The notes beneath the pieces were generated by a model. It saw only the letters and a program-made list of their open reading frames with translations. It did no database searches and was not told where the DNA came from. The position numbers and the translations under genes are program-made. Source: Pseudomonas sp. 102515 (GTDB taxonomy: Bacteria > Pseudomonadota > Gammaproteobacteria > Pseudomonadales > Pseudomonadaceae). Taken from it: a DNA stretch of 64,000 bases. Shown one piece after another: positions 22,067 to 30,769 of this stretch. Positions within the stretch are counted from its first letter, which is position 1. Every line of letters starts with the position of its first letter. The stretch covers positions 186,001-250,000 of the forward strand of contig NZ_JAVHTY010000005.1 in the NCBI RefSeq assembly GCF_031085165.1. The letters run 5' to 3'.

Positions 22067-22795
22067 ATGCCGATTCCAGTGTCCGCCCCTCCTGCGCTGC
22101 GCGCCGAACGCCTGTCGACCGCCGCGGACATCCGCGCTGCCCAGCGCCTGCGGGCCTCGGTCTTCGGCAGTACCTACGGCGTGCATTTCACCGACGACCT
22201 CGACCAGGACGCCTACGACGCCCACTGCCTGCACCTGGGGGTACGCGACCTGCGCAGCGGCGAGCTGATCGCCACCACCCGGTTGCTCGACGGCCGTCGG
22301 CGCGAGCGGCTGGGCCGTCTCTACAGCGAAAGCGAATTCCAGCTGGAAGGCCTGGACGGCCTGCAGGGTCCGCTGCTGGAAATCGGCCGCACCTGCGTGG
22401 CACCCGGGCATCGCACCGGCGCGGCCATCGCCCTGCTGTGGGCGGAACTGGCCGAGATCATGGCCTGTGGCGACTATCGCTACCTCATGGGCTGCGCCAG
22501 CGTGCCCATGGCCGACGGCGGTCTGCAGGCCGCCGCCCTGCTGCGCCAGGCCGCGCGGGACGAACGTATCCCGGCGATCCGCGCCACGCCGCGGCGCCCG
22601 CTGCCCTTCGTCGCCGTACCGGACAACCTGGTGGTACAGCTGCCGCCCCTGCTCAAGGCCTATCTGCGCCTGGGCGCCCAGGTCTGCGGCGCGCCCTGCT
22701 GGGATCCGGAATTCGGCGTGGCCGACGTCTTCATCCTGCTCAAGCGCGAAGACCTCTGCCCGCGCTATGCCCGCCACTTCAAGGCCGCGGTATGA
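22067..22795 (+). CDS. olsB: L-ornithine N-alpha-acyltransferase OlsB
   Basis: A 242-residue GNAT-fold acyltransferase that makes lyso-ornithine lipid from ornithine and a 3-hydroxyacyl-ACP. The family motifs are RLRASVFG near 27-34, [25 protein letters not shown], and [22 protein letters not shown] near 108-129. Its stop overlaps the start of olsA by 4 bp (ATGA), as expected for olsBA. Ornithine lipids replace phospholipids when phosphate is scarce. Confidence 0.92.
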   Translation: MPIPVSAPPALRAERLSTAADIRAAQRLRASVFGSTYGVHFTDDLDQDAYDAHCLHLGVRDLRSGELIATTRLLDGRRRERLGRLYSESEFQLEGLDGLQGPLLEIGRTCVAPGHRTGAAIALLWAELAEIMACGDYRYLMGCASVPMADGGLQAAALLRQAARDERIPAIRATPRRPLPFVAVPDNLVVQLPPLLKAYLRLGAQVCGAPCWDPEFGVADVFILLKREDLCPRYARHFKAAV

Positions 22796-23589
22796 GGCGA
22801 CTGCGCCTCGCCGTGCGGCTGCTGCCGGTCCTGGCCGCGCTGCTGCTCGGGGCGCTGTTCGCCCTGACGGTGGCGCTGGCGGTAGCGCTCAGTCGTCGGC
22901 CCTGCCTGGGGCTGCGGCAACGGCTGACGCGACGTTTCTTCCAGGCGCTGGCCCGGGCGCTGCGGCTGCGGCTGGAAGTCAGGGGCGAGGTGCCGCGCGG
23001 CACCCATCTCTGGCTGGCCAATCATGTGTCCTGGCTGGATATCGTCGCCCTCGGCAGCCTGCGGCCGCTAGGCTTCCTGTCCAAGGCGGAGGTGGCCCAC
23101 TGGCCCTTCGCCGGCTGGCTGACGCGCCAGGCCGGCACCCTGTTCATCCGCCGTGGCGCCGAGCGCGGCGACGCCCTGGGCGAGGCGCTGACCACCCGCC
23201 TGACCCAGGGCCTGTCGCTGGCGCTCTTTCCCGAGGGCACCACCACCGACGGCAGCGTGCTGCGCACCTTTCATGGCCGGCTGCTGAGTCCGGCCATCGC
23301 CACCGGCACCCTGCTGCAACCCGTGGCGCTCAGCTACTGGCGACTTGGTGAGCAGGACCGGGACGCGGCCTTCATCGGTGACGACGACCTGGTGAGCCAT
23401 CTGCTGCGCCTGCTGGACAACGGCGGCACCACCCTGAGGATCGCGCTGCTGCCGCCCATCCTGCCCCAGGGACGACCGCGCCAGGTGTTGGCAGGTGAAT
23501 GCCAGGCGGTCATCGCCGCCTGCCTCGGGATTCAGCTCCAAACACGCGCCGCGCGCTCGGCGACGGCGAAGGCCTGCAGCTGCGGATAG
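22792..23589 (+). CDS. olsA: Lyso-ornithine lipid O-acyltransferase OlsA
   Basis: A 265-residue PlsC-family membrane acyltransferase for the second step of ornithine lipid synthesis. It has an N-terminal hydrophobic helix (about 9-33), the catalytic NHVSWLD (HX4D) at about 77-83, GTLFIRRG for acceptor binding, and FPEGTTTDG. The start overlaps olsB. The last 58 bp overlap the 3' end of the convergent acpH gene, so the C-terminal tail (after [16 protein letters not shown]) may be poorly conserved. Confidence 0.92.
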   Translation: MRRLRLAVRLLPVLAALLLGALFALTVALAVALSRRPCLGLRQRLTRRFFQALARALRLRLEVRGEVPRGTHLWLANHVSWLDIVALGSLRPLGFLSKAEVAHWPFAGWLTRQAGTLFIRRGAERGDALGEALTTRLTQGLSLALFPEGTTTDGSVLRTFHGRLLSPAIATGTLLQPVALSYWRLGEQDRDAAFIGDDDLVSHLLRLLDNGGTTLRIALLPPILPQGRPRQVLAGECQAVIAACLGIQLQTRAARSATAKACSCG

Positions 23590-24119
23590 AAGTCGCGAAA
23601 GTCTTCCAGCAGGCCGTCGTAGGCGGTGTCCAGCTCGGCGAAGGCGCCGTCCAGCAGTTCCGGGCGCGACAGCCGCCGCGCCAGGCCCTCCACCACCCGT
23701 TCCAGCACGGCGAAGTCCGTATAGCTGCCCAGCCAGTCCTGGCGCGCCATCAGCGGTGCGATCCGGGCCAGCCGCGGCGGCAGTTCCGGTTCGTCCAGCA
23801 GGGTCTGGTAGCAATCCGCGACGAAGCCCGGCAGTGGTTGCACGGCGTAGTCGTGCCAGAGGCGCGCCAGGCAGTGATCGAAGAAGACATCCACCAGCAG
23901 TCCGGCCACCCGCCGCCGCGCCGCGGGCAGCCGCGTCTTGGCCCTGATCACCAGGGGGTGGTCGTCGGTATAGACATCGATACGCCGGTGCAGACGGATA
24001 CCGGCGGCAATGCCGGCCGGCCAGGCGTCCGCCGAACCCTTGACGAAATCGCCATAGAGGCTGCCGAGGCGGTCTTCGCGGCTGGGGCCGCCCAGGTGCA
24101 GGTGCGCGAGATAATTCAT
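23532..24119 (-). CDS. acpH: Acyl carrier protein phosphodiesterase AcpH
   Basis: A 195-residue HD-like hydrolase that removes the phosphopantetheine arm from ACP. MNYLAHLHLG at the start, GSLYGDFVKG near 18-27, IRLHRRIDVYTDDHP near 41-55 and VDVFFDHCLARLWHDY near 77-92 are the AcpH metal-site motifs. Length equals E. coli AcpH. It faces olsA and shares 58 bp with it. Confidence 0.92.
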   Translation of the reverse strand: MNYLAHLHLGGPSREDRLGSLYGDFVKGSADAWPAGIAAGIRLHRRIDVYTDDHPLVIRAKTRLPAARRRVAGLLVDVFFDHCLARLWHDYAVQPLPGFVADCYQTLLDEPELPPRLARIAPLMARQDWLGSYTDFAVLERVVEGLARRLSRPELLDGAFAELDTAYDGLLEDFRDFYPQLQAFAVAERAARVWS

Positions 24120-24213
24120 CCCCTCAGCATACTCCAGCCGCAACCGGGCGGTTTTCCTGGACGACCCGCGGCTGCTAGGCTCGGACCTCCCGTCCCTTTC
24201 CGCTGGAGTCGTC

Positions 24214-25173
24214 ATGCCCGTTCGCGCCGTGTTCCTCGACTATGCCTCTCTCGACCTCGGCGATCTGGACCCGGCGCCCTTGCGCGCGGTGTTCGACGAG
24301 CTGGAACTCCATCCGGCGAGCACCCCGGACGAAGTCACGGCGCGGCTGGCCGGCGCCCAGGTCGCCATCGTCAACAAGGTGGTGCTGGACGCCGCCATCC
24401 TGGCCGCCTGCCCGGAGTTGAGGCTGGTCCTGGTCAGCGCCACCGGCACCAATAACATCGACCTGGAAGCCGCGCGCGCCCAGGGCGTGCGCGTCTGCAA
24501 CTGCCAGGGCTACGGCACCGCCTCGGTCGCCCAGCACACCCTGGCGCTGCTGCTGGCCCTGGCGACCCGGTTGCCGGACTACCAGACCGATGTCCGTGCC
24601 GGGCGCTGGCAGACCGCCAGCCAGTTCTGCCTGCTCGATCACCCCATCGTCGAGCTGGAAGGCAAGACCCTCGGCCTGCTCGGCCTCGGTGAGCTGGGCA
24701 GCGCGGTCAAGCGGCTGGCCGAAGCCTTCGGCATGCAGACCCTGGTGGGCCAGCTGCCCGGTCGCCCGGCCCGCCCGGGCAGCCTGCCACTGGCCGAGCT
24801 CTTGCCCCAGGTGGATGCCCTGACGATGCACTGCCCGCTGACCGAGCAGACCCGCGGCCTGATCGGTGCGGCGGAACTGGCGGCGATGAAACCCACGGCC
24901 TTCCTGGTCAACACCGCACGCGGCGGCATCGTCGACGAGCAGGCCCTGGCCGATTGCCTGAAGCACGGCCATCTGGCCGGCGCCGCCACCGACGTGCTCA
25001 GCGTGGAGCCCCCGCGCGACGGCAATCCGTTGCTGGCCGGCGACATTCCGCGACTGATCGTCACCCCGCACAACGCCTGGGGCAGTCGCGAGGCGCGCCA
25101 GCGGATCATTGGCCAGCTCGCCGCCAATGCCGAGGGCCATTTCGCCGGCACGCCGCAACGGGTGGTCTGCTAA
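24214..25173 (+). CDS. hprA: D-2-hydroxyacid dehydrogenase (glycerate dehydrogenase/hydroxypyruvate reductase type)
   Basis: A 319-residue NAD(P)-dependent dehydrogenase. It has the Rossmann motif GLGELG at 157-162 and the catalytic triad Arg236 (NTARGG), Glu265 (VEPP) and His286 (TPHNAWGS). The N-terminal [11 protein letters not shown] and C-terminal TPHNAWGS are typical of HprA, which reduces hydroxypyruvate to glycerate. The adjacent rsmC gene matches the order around hprA in P. aeruginosa, from memory. A related 2-ketoacid reductase role cannot be excluded. Confidence 0.82.
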   Translation: MPVRAVFLDYASLDLGDLDPAPLRAVFDELELHPASTPDEVTARLAGAQVAIVNKVVLDAAILAACPELRLVLVSATGTNNIDLEAARAQGVRVCNCQGYGTASVAQHTLALLLALATRLPDYQTDVRAGRWQTASQFCLLDHPIVELEGKTLGLLGLGELGSAVKRLAEAFGMQTLVGQLPGRPARPGSLPLAELLPQVDALTMHCPLTEQTRGLIGAAELAAMKPTAFLVNTARGGIVDEQALADCLKHGHLAGAATDVLSVEPPRDGNPLLAGDIPRLIVTPHNAWGSREARQRIIGQLAANAEGHFAGTPQRVVC

Positions 25174-25202
25174 AGTTCGCGCTTTTTTCGCCAGGTAACC
25201 CC

Positions 25203-26204
25203 ATGGATCCGCGCAGCGAAGTCCTCCTCCGTCACCCCGAGCGCTTTGGCGGCTCGTTGCTGCTCGCCGGCTTGCCGGCCGATGACCTGCTCGGCACCCT
25301 ACCCCGGGCCAGCGGCTGGAGCTGGCATGCGGGCGAGGCCGAACAACTGATGCGGCGCTATCCAGGTCGCGTCAGCCTGGGTATCGAACCCCCGGCGGGC
25401 GACTTCGCCAAGGCCGTGCTGTTCCTGCCCAAGTCCCGCGAGGCCACCGACTTCCTGCTCACCGCCCTGAGCCAGCGCCTCCCGGCCGAGGGCAGCCTCT
25501 ATCTGGTCGGTGAAAAGAAGGCCGGTATCGAACGCGCCGCGCGCCAGTTGGGTGCCTTCGGTAAGGCCAGCAAGCTCGACAGCGCCCGCCATTGCCAACT
25601 GTGGGTGGTGCACGGCACTCGTACCTCGGCCGATCCGCAGCCGGACGCCTGGCTGCAACGTCACCCGTTGGACCGGACGGGGGTGAACCTGGACATTCTC
25701 AGCTTGCCGGGCGTGTTCAGCCATGGCCGGCTGGACGTGGGCACGGCGCTGCTGCTGGAACACCTCGACGGTCTGCCCGAGGGGGCGGTACTGGACTTCG
25801 GTTGTGGCGCCGGCGTGGTCGGCGCCGCCCTGGCCCGCCGCTATCCCGCCAGCACCCTGCATCTACTCGACGTGGACGCCTTCGCCGTGGCCAGCAGTCG
25901 CCGGACCCTGGAGGCCAATGGCCTGGCCGGAACGGTGATCGCGGGTGATGGCATCGCCGCGGCGCCCACCGGGCTCGCCGCCATCGTCAGCAATCCGCCC
26001 TTCCACAGTGGCGTGAAGACCGACTACCGCACCACCGAGACCCTGCTGGCCGAAGCGGTGCGTCATCTAAGGCCCGGCGGCGAACTGCGCCTGGTGGCCA
26101 ACGGCTTCCTGCGCTATCCGCCACTGATCGAGGCGGCCTTCGGCAACTGCCGCACCCTGGCCGAGCGGGACGGCTTCAAGGTCTACAGCGCCCGACGGCG
26201 ATAG
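25203..26204 (+). CDS. rsmC: 16S rRNA m2G1207 methyltransferase RsmC
   Basis: A 333-residue two-domain SAM methyltransferase. The N-terminal half is a degenerate methyltransferase fold. The C-terminal half has the SAM motif [16 protein letters not shown] at about 196-211 and the catalytic SNPPFHSG motif at about 261-268, which is typical of N2-guanine methylation. Start ATG 25203 is 29 bp after the hprA stop, so the two probably form one operon. A longer upstream open frame is spurious. Confidence 0.93.
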   Translation: MDPRSEVLLRHPERFGGSLLLAGLPADDLLGTLPRASGWSWHAGEAEQLMRRYPGRVSLGIEPPAGDFAKAVLFLPKSREATDFLLTALSQRLPAEGSLYLVGEKKAGIERAARQLGAFGKASKLDSARHCQLWVVHGTRTSADPQPDAWLQRHPLDRTGVNLDILSLPGVFSHGRLDVGTALLLEHLDGLPEGAVLDFGCGAGVVGAALARRYPASTLHLLDVDAFAVASSRRTLEANGLAGTVIAGDGIAAAPTGLAAIVSNPPFHSGVKTDYRTTETLLAEAVRHLRPGGELRLVANGFLRYPPLIEAAFGNCRTLAERDGFKVYSARRR

Positions 26205-26205
26205 C

Positions 26206-26241
26206 GTTGTCGGGCTTCGCTGCGCTCAGCACCAACCTACG
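26206..26241 (-). repeat. Short interspersed repeat A, copy 3
   Basis: Starts GTTGTCGGGCTTCGC and ends CACCAACCTACG. Read on the minus strand it is CGTAGGTTGG-TGCTGAGCGCAGCGAAGCCCGACAAC in two parts, the same design as copy 1. It lies directly after the rsmC stop. Confidence 0.75.
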
Positions 26242-26248
26242 CGACATC

Positions 26249-26288
26249 CGTAGGTTGGGTTGAGACGGCACCATCGTTGCAGCCCAAC
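26249..26288 (+). repeat. Short interspersed repeat A, copy 4
   Basis: CGTAGGTTGGGTTGAG at its left end and GCAGCCCAAC at its right end. It is head-to-head with copy 3 (7-bp gap), the opposite pair orientation from the cysZ locus. Confidence 0.75.
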
Positions 26289-26335
26289 CAGTCGCAGTCG
26301 AACCGGGCAACGTTGCGCCCCGTTGCATCGAACCA

Positions 26336-26372
26336 GCCCCCTCCCCGGGGAGCGGGTTGGGGTGAGGGAAGC
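26336..26372. repeat. Short interspersed repeat B, copy 2
   Basis: A CCCCCTCCCCGGGGAGCGGG core followed by TTGGGGTGAGGGAAG. It sits between convergent rsmC and the M48 peptidase gene and shares the GGTGAGGG end with the copy at 21.24 kb. Confidence 0.65.
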
Positions 26373-26393
26373 CCAGTGCCCTACCTCAGGATC

Positions 26394-27215
26394 TCAGCCT
26401 TTCTTCGCCGCCTCGTAGAGCGGCATCACCTTGGGGATCGCCGCCTGCAGGGCCTTGGTGCGGTTGGCGTCGGACGGGTGGGTGCTGAGGAATTCCGCCG
26501 GCTGCTTGCCCTGGCTGGCCTGGGCCATCTTCTGCCAGAGGGTGATGGCGGCATTGGGGTTGTAGCCGGCGCGCGCCGAGAGCTCCAGGCCGATCAGGTC
26601 GGCTTCGTTCTCGTTGCCGCGGCTGAATGGCAGGGTCAAGGCCACCTGGGACACCTGGTCGGCCAGCTGCATGCCGCCCTGGCCAACGCCCAGCAGGGCA
26701 CCACCGAGGTTCTCGCCCATCTGGATGGCATAGGCCCGCGACATCTGTTCGCGGCTGTGCTCGCGTAGGGCGTGGGCGATCTCGTGGCCCATCACCGCGG
26801 CCAGTTCGTCATCGGTCAGCTTGAGCTGATCGATCAGCCCGCTGTAGACGAAGATCTTGCCGCCCGGGCCGCAGTTGGCGTTGAGTTCGTCGCTCTGCAC
26901 CAGGTTGACCTGCCAGTCCCAGTTCACCGCATCCGGGCGGAAGGCCGCGGTCTGCGGGATCAGCCGCTTGGCGATGGCCGCGACGCGCTTGCCGTCGGCG
27001 CTGTCGTTGGCCAGCTTGCCGGCGGACTTGGCTTCGCCGACCGTCTTGGCATAGGACTGGGCGTACATCTGGTTGACCTGCTGCTCGGACAGCATGCTGA
27101 ACATGTACTGCTTGCGCTGCACCCCGACCGCACCACCCGAAGTGGTGTTGACGGTCTGGCAGGCGACCAGCAGCAGGCTCAGGGACAGGCCTGCGAGGGG
27201 AAGGATACGGCGCAT
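26394..27215 (-). CDS. M48 family zinc metallopeptidase lipoprotein (LoiP/BepA-like)
   Basis: A 273-residue lipoprotein with lipobox LLVAC and Cys19 for lipidation. The zinc motif HEIAH is at 144-148, and the third ligand is in NENEADLIGLELSARAGY (about 203). HPSDANRTKAL near the end is typical of M48B. Likely periplasmic membrane-anchored protein quality control. Start at 27215 has GGAG 9 bp upstream. Divergent from a chemoreceptor gene. Confidence 0.9.
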   Translation of the reverse strand: MRRILPLAGLSLSLLLVACQTVNTTSGGAVGVQRKQYMFSMLSEQQVNQMYAQSYAKTVGEAKSAGKLANDSADGKRVAAIAKRLIPQTAAFRPDAVNWDWQVNLVQSDELNANCGPGGKIFVYSGLIDQLKLTDDELAAVMGHEIAHALREHSREQMSRAYAIQMGENLGGALLGVGQGGMQLADQVSQVALTLPFSRGNENEADLIGLELSARAGYNPNAAITLWQKMAQASQGKQPAEFLSTHPSDANRTKALQAAIPKVMPLYEAAKKG

Positions 27216-27376
27216 GGGAATCTCCAGGTATCGAGGCGGACACAGTCTAGAGAGGGGCGTCAGACCCGGCAACGTCCGGTAACGCCCGGCAACGCTCTCC
27301 TGCCAGGCGACTGGAGGTCTCAATGGAACCGCGGAGCGGCCGATAGCCCCGGCATCGAACGCTCCCGGAGTCCCCC

Positions 27377-29506
27377 ATGAATTCCCGCTCCATCCGTACC
27401 TCCATCACCCTGCTGGCCGGTGCCTGCATCCTGGCGGTCGTCGCTGCCCTGATCACCTATACCCTGTTCGCCGGTCAGCGCACCCGCGTCCTGGTCGACA
27501 GCCACACCGAGGCCCTGGCCGCCACCGCCGCCGAAGCCCGGCTGACGGCCGAAGCCGAGGCGGTGGGCAATCAGCTGCAGCGGCAGCTGGACATCCCCCT
27601 GCAGCTGGCCAATCAGCTGGCGCAACTCAACGTGGCCATGGGCAGCCCGGGCGAGCAACAGGTCGGCCTGGATCGCCAGGGCCTGGTGCGCCTGCTGGGC
27701 CAGACCCTCAAGCGCCAGCCCGGTCTGCTCAGCCTCTATACCGTCTGGGAGCCCAAGGCTATCGACGGCCAGGACGACCGCCATCGGGGCGACGCCGCGG
27801 CCGGCTACGATGAGCAGGGGCGCTTCACCCCCTGGTGGCACAAGACCCTCGACGGCGACGTGACGGTGGAACCGATCGGCCCGACCGTGGAAAGCCAGAC
27901 CCGCCTGCCCTCGGGCGTGCGCGAAGGCGAGTACTACCTCTGTCCGCGGGAAAATCGCACCACCTGCGTGCTCGATCCCATGCCCGACACGGTCAACGAG
28001 CAGCAGGTGCTGATCGCCTCCTTCAACGTGCCCATCCTGATCGGCGGCGCCTTCAAGGGGGTGGTCGGTGCCGACGTGCCGCTGGACTTCATCCAGCGCC
28101 AGCTGGTCAGGGCCAATGGCCGCCTCTATGGCGGCGTGGGTCGCATGGCCCTGGTGGCCGGGCGCGGCACCCTGGTCGCCTACACCGCCGACGCCAGCCA
28201 GCTGGGCAGGCCGGCCGAACCGGTGCTGGGCGCGACCCTGGCCGGCCTCAAGGACCTGGGCGAAGGCGTCACCCGCCGCTTCGACGCCCAGAGCGAGCGC
28301 TATCAGGTCTATCTGCCGCTGCGGTTCGCCGGCGACGACCGCCAGGTCTGGACGCTGGTCATCGAACTGCCCCGCGAAGCCGTGCTGGCCGACCTCTACA
28401 GCCTCAAGGACACCCTCGGCAGTCAACGCCACCAGGACGTGGTCGGCATGCTGCTGGTGGGACTGGCGGTCGCCGGTGCCGGTCTGCTGGTGCTCTGGCT
28501 GATCAGCCTGCGCATCGCCCGGCCGCTGCGGCAGATGGTGAGCATGCTCGATGCCATCGGCCAGGGCGACGGTGACCTCACCCAGCGCCTCGCCACCGAG
28601 CGCCGCGACGAGGTCGGCGCCATGGCCGGCGGCTTCAACCGCTTCCTGGCCTCGCTGCAGGGCCTGATCGGTAAACTGATCCATTCGGTGGGCGAGGTGG
28701 CCTCGGCCGCCGAGCACACCTCCCATATCGCCCAGCGCACCCGTGACGGCGTGGAGCGCCAGCTGCAGGAGATCGAGCAGCTGGCCACCGCCATGCAGGA
28801 GATGACCGCCACCGCCCACGACGTGGCCGGCAACGCCGGTCGCGCGGCACGGGCCGCCACCGAGGCGGACGGCGCGGTCAACCAAGGCCAGCGCCTGGTG
28901 CAGCAGAACGTCGCCAGCAGCGCCGCCCTCGCCCAGGAGATCGAGCGCGCGGTGGAGCAGGTCCGCCGGGTCGCCGCGGACAGCGAGGACATCGGTTCCA
29001 TCCTCACCACCATCAACGGCATCGCCGAGCAGACCAACCTGCTGGCGCTCAACGCCGCCATCGAGGCGGCGCGCGCCGGCGAGCAGGGTCGCGGCTTCGC
29101 CGTGGTGGCCGACGAGGTGCGCAACCTGGCGCAAAAGACCCAGGTGGCCACCGGCGAGATTCAGGCGATGATCCAGCGCCTGCAGCAGGGCACCCGCGAA
29201 GCGGTGACGGTGATGCAGGCCAGCGGTGCCCAGACCAGCACCCAGGTCGCCCAGACCGAAGCCACCCGGCGTGCCCTGGACACCATCCTGGCGGCGGTAG
29301 GCGAGATCACCAGCATGAATCTGCAGATCGCCAGCGCGGCGGAAGAACAGAGCGCGGTGGCCGAGGACATCAACCGCAACGTGGTCAATATCGGCCAGAG
29401 CGCCCAGGCGGTCCACGGCGAAGCCGACAGCGCCTCCCGCGCCGGCCAGCAGCTGCGCGAACTGGCCGAACAGCAACGCCAGCTGGCAGGGCGGTTCAGG
29501 GTCTAG
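27377..29506 (+). CDS. Methyl-accepting chemotaxis protein (dCache sensor)
   Basis: A 709-residue receptor with helix 1 about 10-31, a large periplasmic dCache-type domain (about 35-350; the [11 protein letters not shown] and [21 protein letters not shown] segments are typical), helix 2 about 354-377, HAMP about 378-430, then a coiled-coil signalling domain. The hairpin tip [34 protein letters not shown], about 548-581, is intact. No C-terminal CheR-docking pentapeptide. The ligand is unknown; related Pseudomonas dCache receptors bind amino acids or organic acids. Confidence 0.93.
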   Translation: MNSRSIRTSITLLAGACILAVVAALITYTLFAGQRTRVLVDSHTEALAATAAEARLTAEAEAVGNQLQRQLDIPLQLANQLAQLNVAMGSPGEQQVGLDRQGLVRLLGQTLKRQPGLLSLYTVWEPKAIDGQDDRHRGDAAAGYDEQGRFTPWWHKTLDGDVTVEPIGPTVESQTRLPSGVREGEYYLCPRENRTTCVLDPMPDTVNEQQVLIASFNVPILIGGAFKGVVGADVPLDFIQRQLVRANGRLYGGVGRMALVAGRGTLVAYTADASQLGRPAEPVLGATLAGLKDLGEGVTRRFDAQSERYQVYLPLRFAGDDRQVWTLVIELPREAVLADLYSLKDTLGSQRHQDVVGMLLVGLAVAGAGLLVLWLISLRIARPLRQMVSMLDAIGQGDGDLTQRLATERRDEVGAMAGGFNRFLASLQGLIGKLIHSVGEVASAAEHTSHIAQRTRDGVERQLQEIEQLATAMQEMTATAHDVAGNAGRAARAATEADGAVNQGQRLVQQNVASSAALAQEIERAVEQVRRVAADSEDIGSILTTINGIAEQTNLLALNAAIEAARAGEQGRGFAVVADEVRNLAQKTQVATGEIQAMIQRLQQGTREAVTVMQASGAQTSTQVAQTEATRRALDTILAAVGEITSMNLQIASAAEEQSAVAEDINRNVVNIGQSAQAVHGEADSASRAGQQLRELAEQQRQLAGRFRV

Positions 29507-29525
29507 CTCCTCCCCTCGTCTGCCC

Positions 29526-29556
29526 AACCACCCCCTCTCCCCCTGGAAGAGGGCCG
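29526..29556. repeat. Short interspersed repeat B, copy 3 (partial)
   Basis: CCCCCTCTCCCCCTGGAAGAGGGC between the chemoreceptor and the SRAP gene. It has the left arm and the GAGGG return arm but lacks the GGTGAGGG end. Confidence 0.55.
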
Positions 29557-29591
29557 ATGCCAGGACTGGCAGCTCGCTTCACGTATAGGCG

Positions 29592-30209
29592 CTACAGCGG
29601 CGTCAAACACTCCGGCCCGTCCACCTCGGGTCGGTTGACGATATCGGCCAGCACCCGCTCGCGCAGCGGCATGCCGCCGGCGGCCATCAACGCCTGCAGG
29701 GCTTCGGGCGTGCTGTCCGGATCCTGCCAGAGCGCACGCCCCGCTTCATCGAGCAGGAGCGGTCGCCGCAACGGGCCGGCGGCCTGGGTGACCATGGCCA
29801 CCGACAGCCAGAGCTGATCCCCGGCCGGATAGGCCTCCCAGAGCGCGGCGAACCAGGCCAGGGGTTCGCCATTGAGCATCCAGTAGGGCCGCTTGCGGTG
29901 ATTGCCGCGCCATTCGTAGAAGCCGTTGGCGGGCAGCAGGCAACGCCGTAGGCGAAAGGGCTCGCGAAACATCGGCTGGGTGGCCAGGCTTTCGGCGCGG
30001 GCATGGGTGGGGGTGCGGGAGAGATCGGTGAGCCAGGGCGGGGTCAGCCCCCAGCGGCCGCTGTCGACCCGCTCGCCCTCCGCGGTCCGCCGCTGCAGCA
30101 GCACCTGCTGATGGGGGGAGATATTCCAGCGCGGCGGATGCTTTTCGGGGAATCCCGGCAGGGTGGCGAATTCGGCGGGCCAGCGGAACAGGGCGTAGCG
30201 TCCGGACAT
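29592..30209 (-). CDS. SRAP (YedK/HMCES) domain protein with degenerate active site
   Basis: A 205-residue SRAP-fold protein. Normal members start Met-Cys and use Cys2 to form a protective crosslink with abasic sites in single-stranded DNA, assisted by Asn, Glu and His. Here the start at 30209 gives MSGRYALF, so Cys2 is Ser (codon TCC). The NARxE motif reads HARAE (His69 for Asn). The xHDRRP motif is shortened to GPLRRP, so the catalytic His is lost, while Glu99 in NGFYEWR remains. The fold seems kept and the chemistry lost. It is the last gene of a CPXCG-DUF2007-SRAP operon (10-bp gap). The upstream extension of the frame is antisense noise. Confidence 0.88.
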   Translation of the reverse strand: MSGRYALFRWPAEFATLPGFPEKHPPRWNISPHQQVLLQRRTAEGERVDSGRWGLTPPWLTDLSRTPTHARAESLATQPMFREPFRLRRCLLPANGFYEWRGNHRKRPYWMLNGEPLAWFAALWEAYPAGDQLWLSVAMVTQAAGPLRRPLLLDEAGRALWQDPDSTPEALQALMAAGGMPLRERVLADIVNRPEVDGPECLTPL

Positions 30210-30219
30210 GAAAACCTTG

Positions 30220-30480
30220 CTAGCAGACGAGAATGCCCTGCTCCGGAGAAGGATCCTCTCCCGGCAGGGGCGTGGCGGCATTGTACGCGGCGATCAGCGC
30301 CTGCGCGCGAAGGGCCTCCTCATCCTCGACCAGCAGGCCGAGCAGTCCTGCCGCCGGCAGGTCACCGATGCCACCGAGCAGGTGGCGTCCGGCGAGAAAG
30401 CCGCTGATGCCTTCACTGGCCAGCACCGCGAGGAGCAATTCGCCCTCGTGCAGCGAACCCGGCTCGTAGATGCGGCGCAT
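30220..30480 (-). CDS. DUF2007 small protein
   Basis: An 86-residue protein of the DUF2007 (putative signal-transducing protein) family. MRRIYEPGSLHEGELLLAVLASEGISGFLAGRHLLGG is the characteristic N-terminal half, a ferredoxin-like fold related to PII-like proteins. The function is not established. Its ATG overlaps the stop of the preceding cysteine-rich gene (TGATG), so translation is coupled. Confidence 0.82.
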   Translation of the reverse strand: MRRIYEPGSLHEGELLLAVLASEGISGFLAGRHLLGGIGDLPAAGLLGLLVEDEEALRAQALIAAYNAATPLPGEDPSPEQGILVC

Positions 30481-30662
30481 CAGTCGTCCTCCCGCCGAAC
30501 CTCGAGATGCCAGGCTTCGCCATCGGTATGCAGGCCGAAGCGGATCGGCCGGCAGCAGACGGCGCAGTCTTCGTAGTAGTCCTGATCACCGCCGCTGAGG
30601 TCGAGCACCACCTCGCTCGGTTCGCCGCAATAAGGGCAATCGTATTCCTGGCTTTCCAGCAT
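30480..30662 (-). CDS. CPXCG-motif cysteine-rich protein
   Basis: A 60-residue zinc-ribbon-like protein with CPYCG at about 9-13 and CAVCCRP at about 33-39, four to five cysteines likely to bind zinc. Start MLESQEYDCPYCGEP at 30662; a longer frame upstream is unlike the family. Cytoplasmic, role unknown. First gene of the operon with DUF2007 and SRAP, divergent from the acyltransferase gene by 107 bp. Confidence 0.85.
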   Translation of the reverse strand: MLESQEYDCPYCGEPSEVVLDLSGGDQDYYEDCAVCCRPIRFGLHTDGEAWHLEVRREDD

Positions 30663-30769
30663 CTGCCTGCACTCCTCGACCGCCAACCTGCCGCCCATCC
30701 GGCCCCTGGCGCTTGCATCTGGCGCCACGCCCACTACTATGGCCGCCGGAATTTCTACAAGAGAACACC

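Noticed and set aside
27835..28575. 246-codon frame inside the chemoreceptor gene
   Set aside because: Same-strand frame-shifted shadow rich in Arg/Gly/Ala; the receptor frame is continuous and complete.
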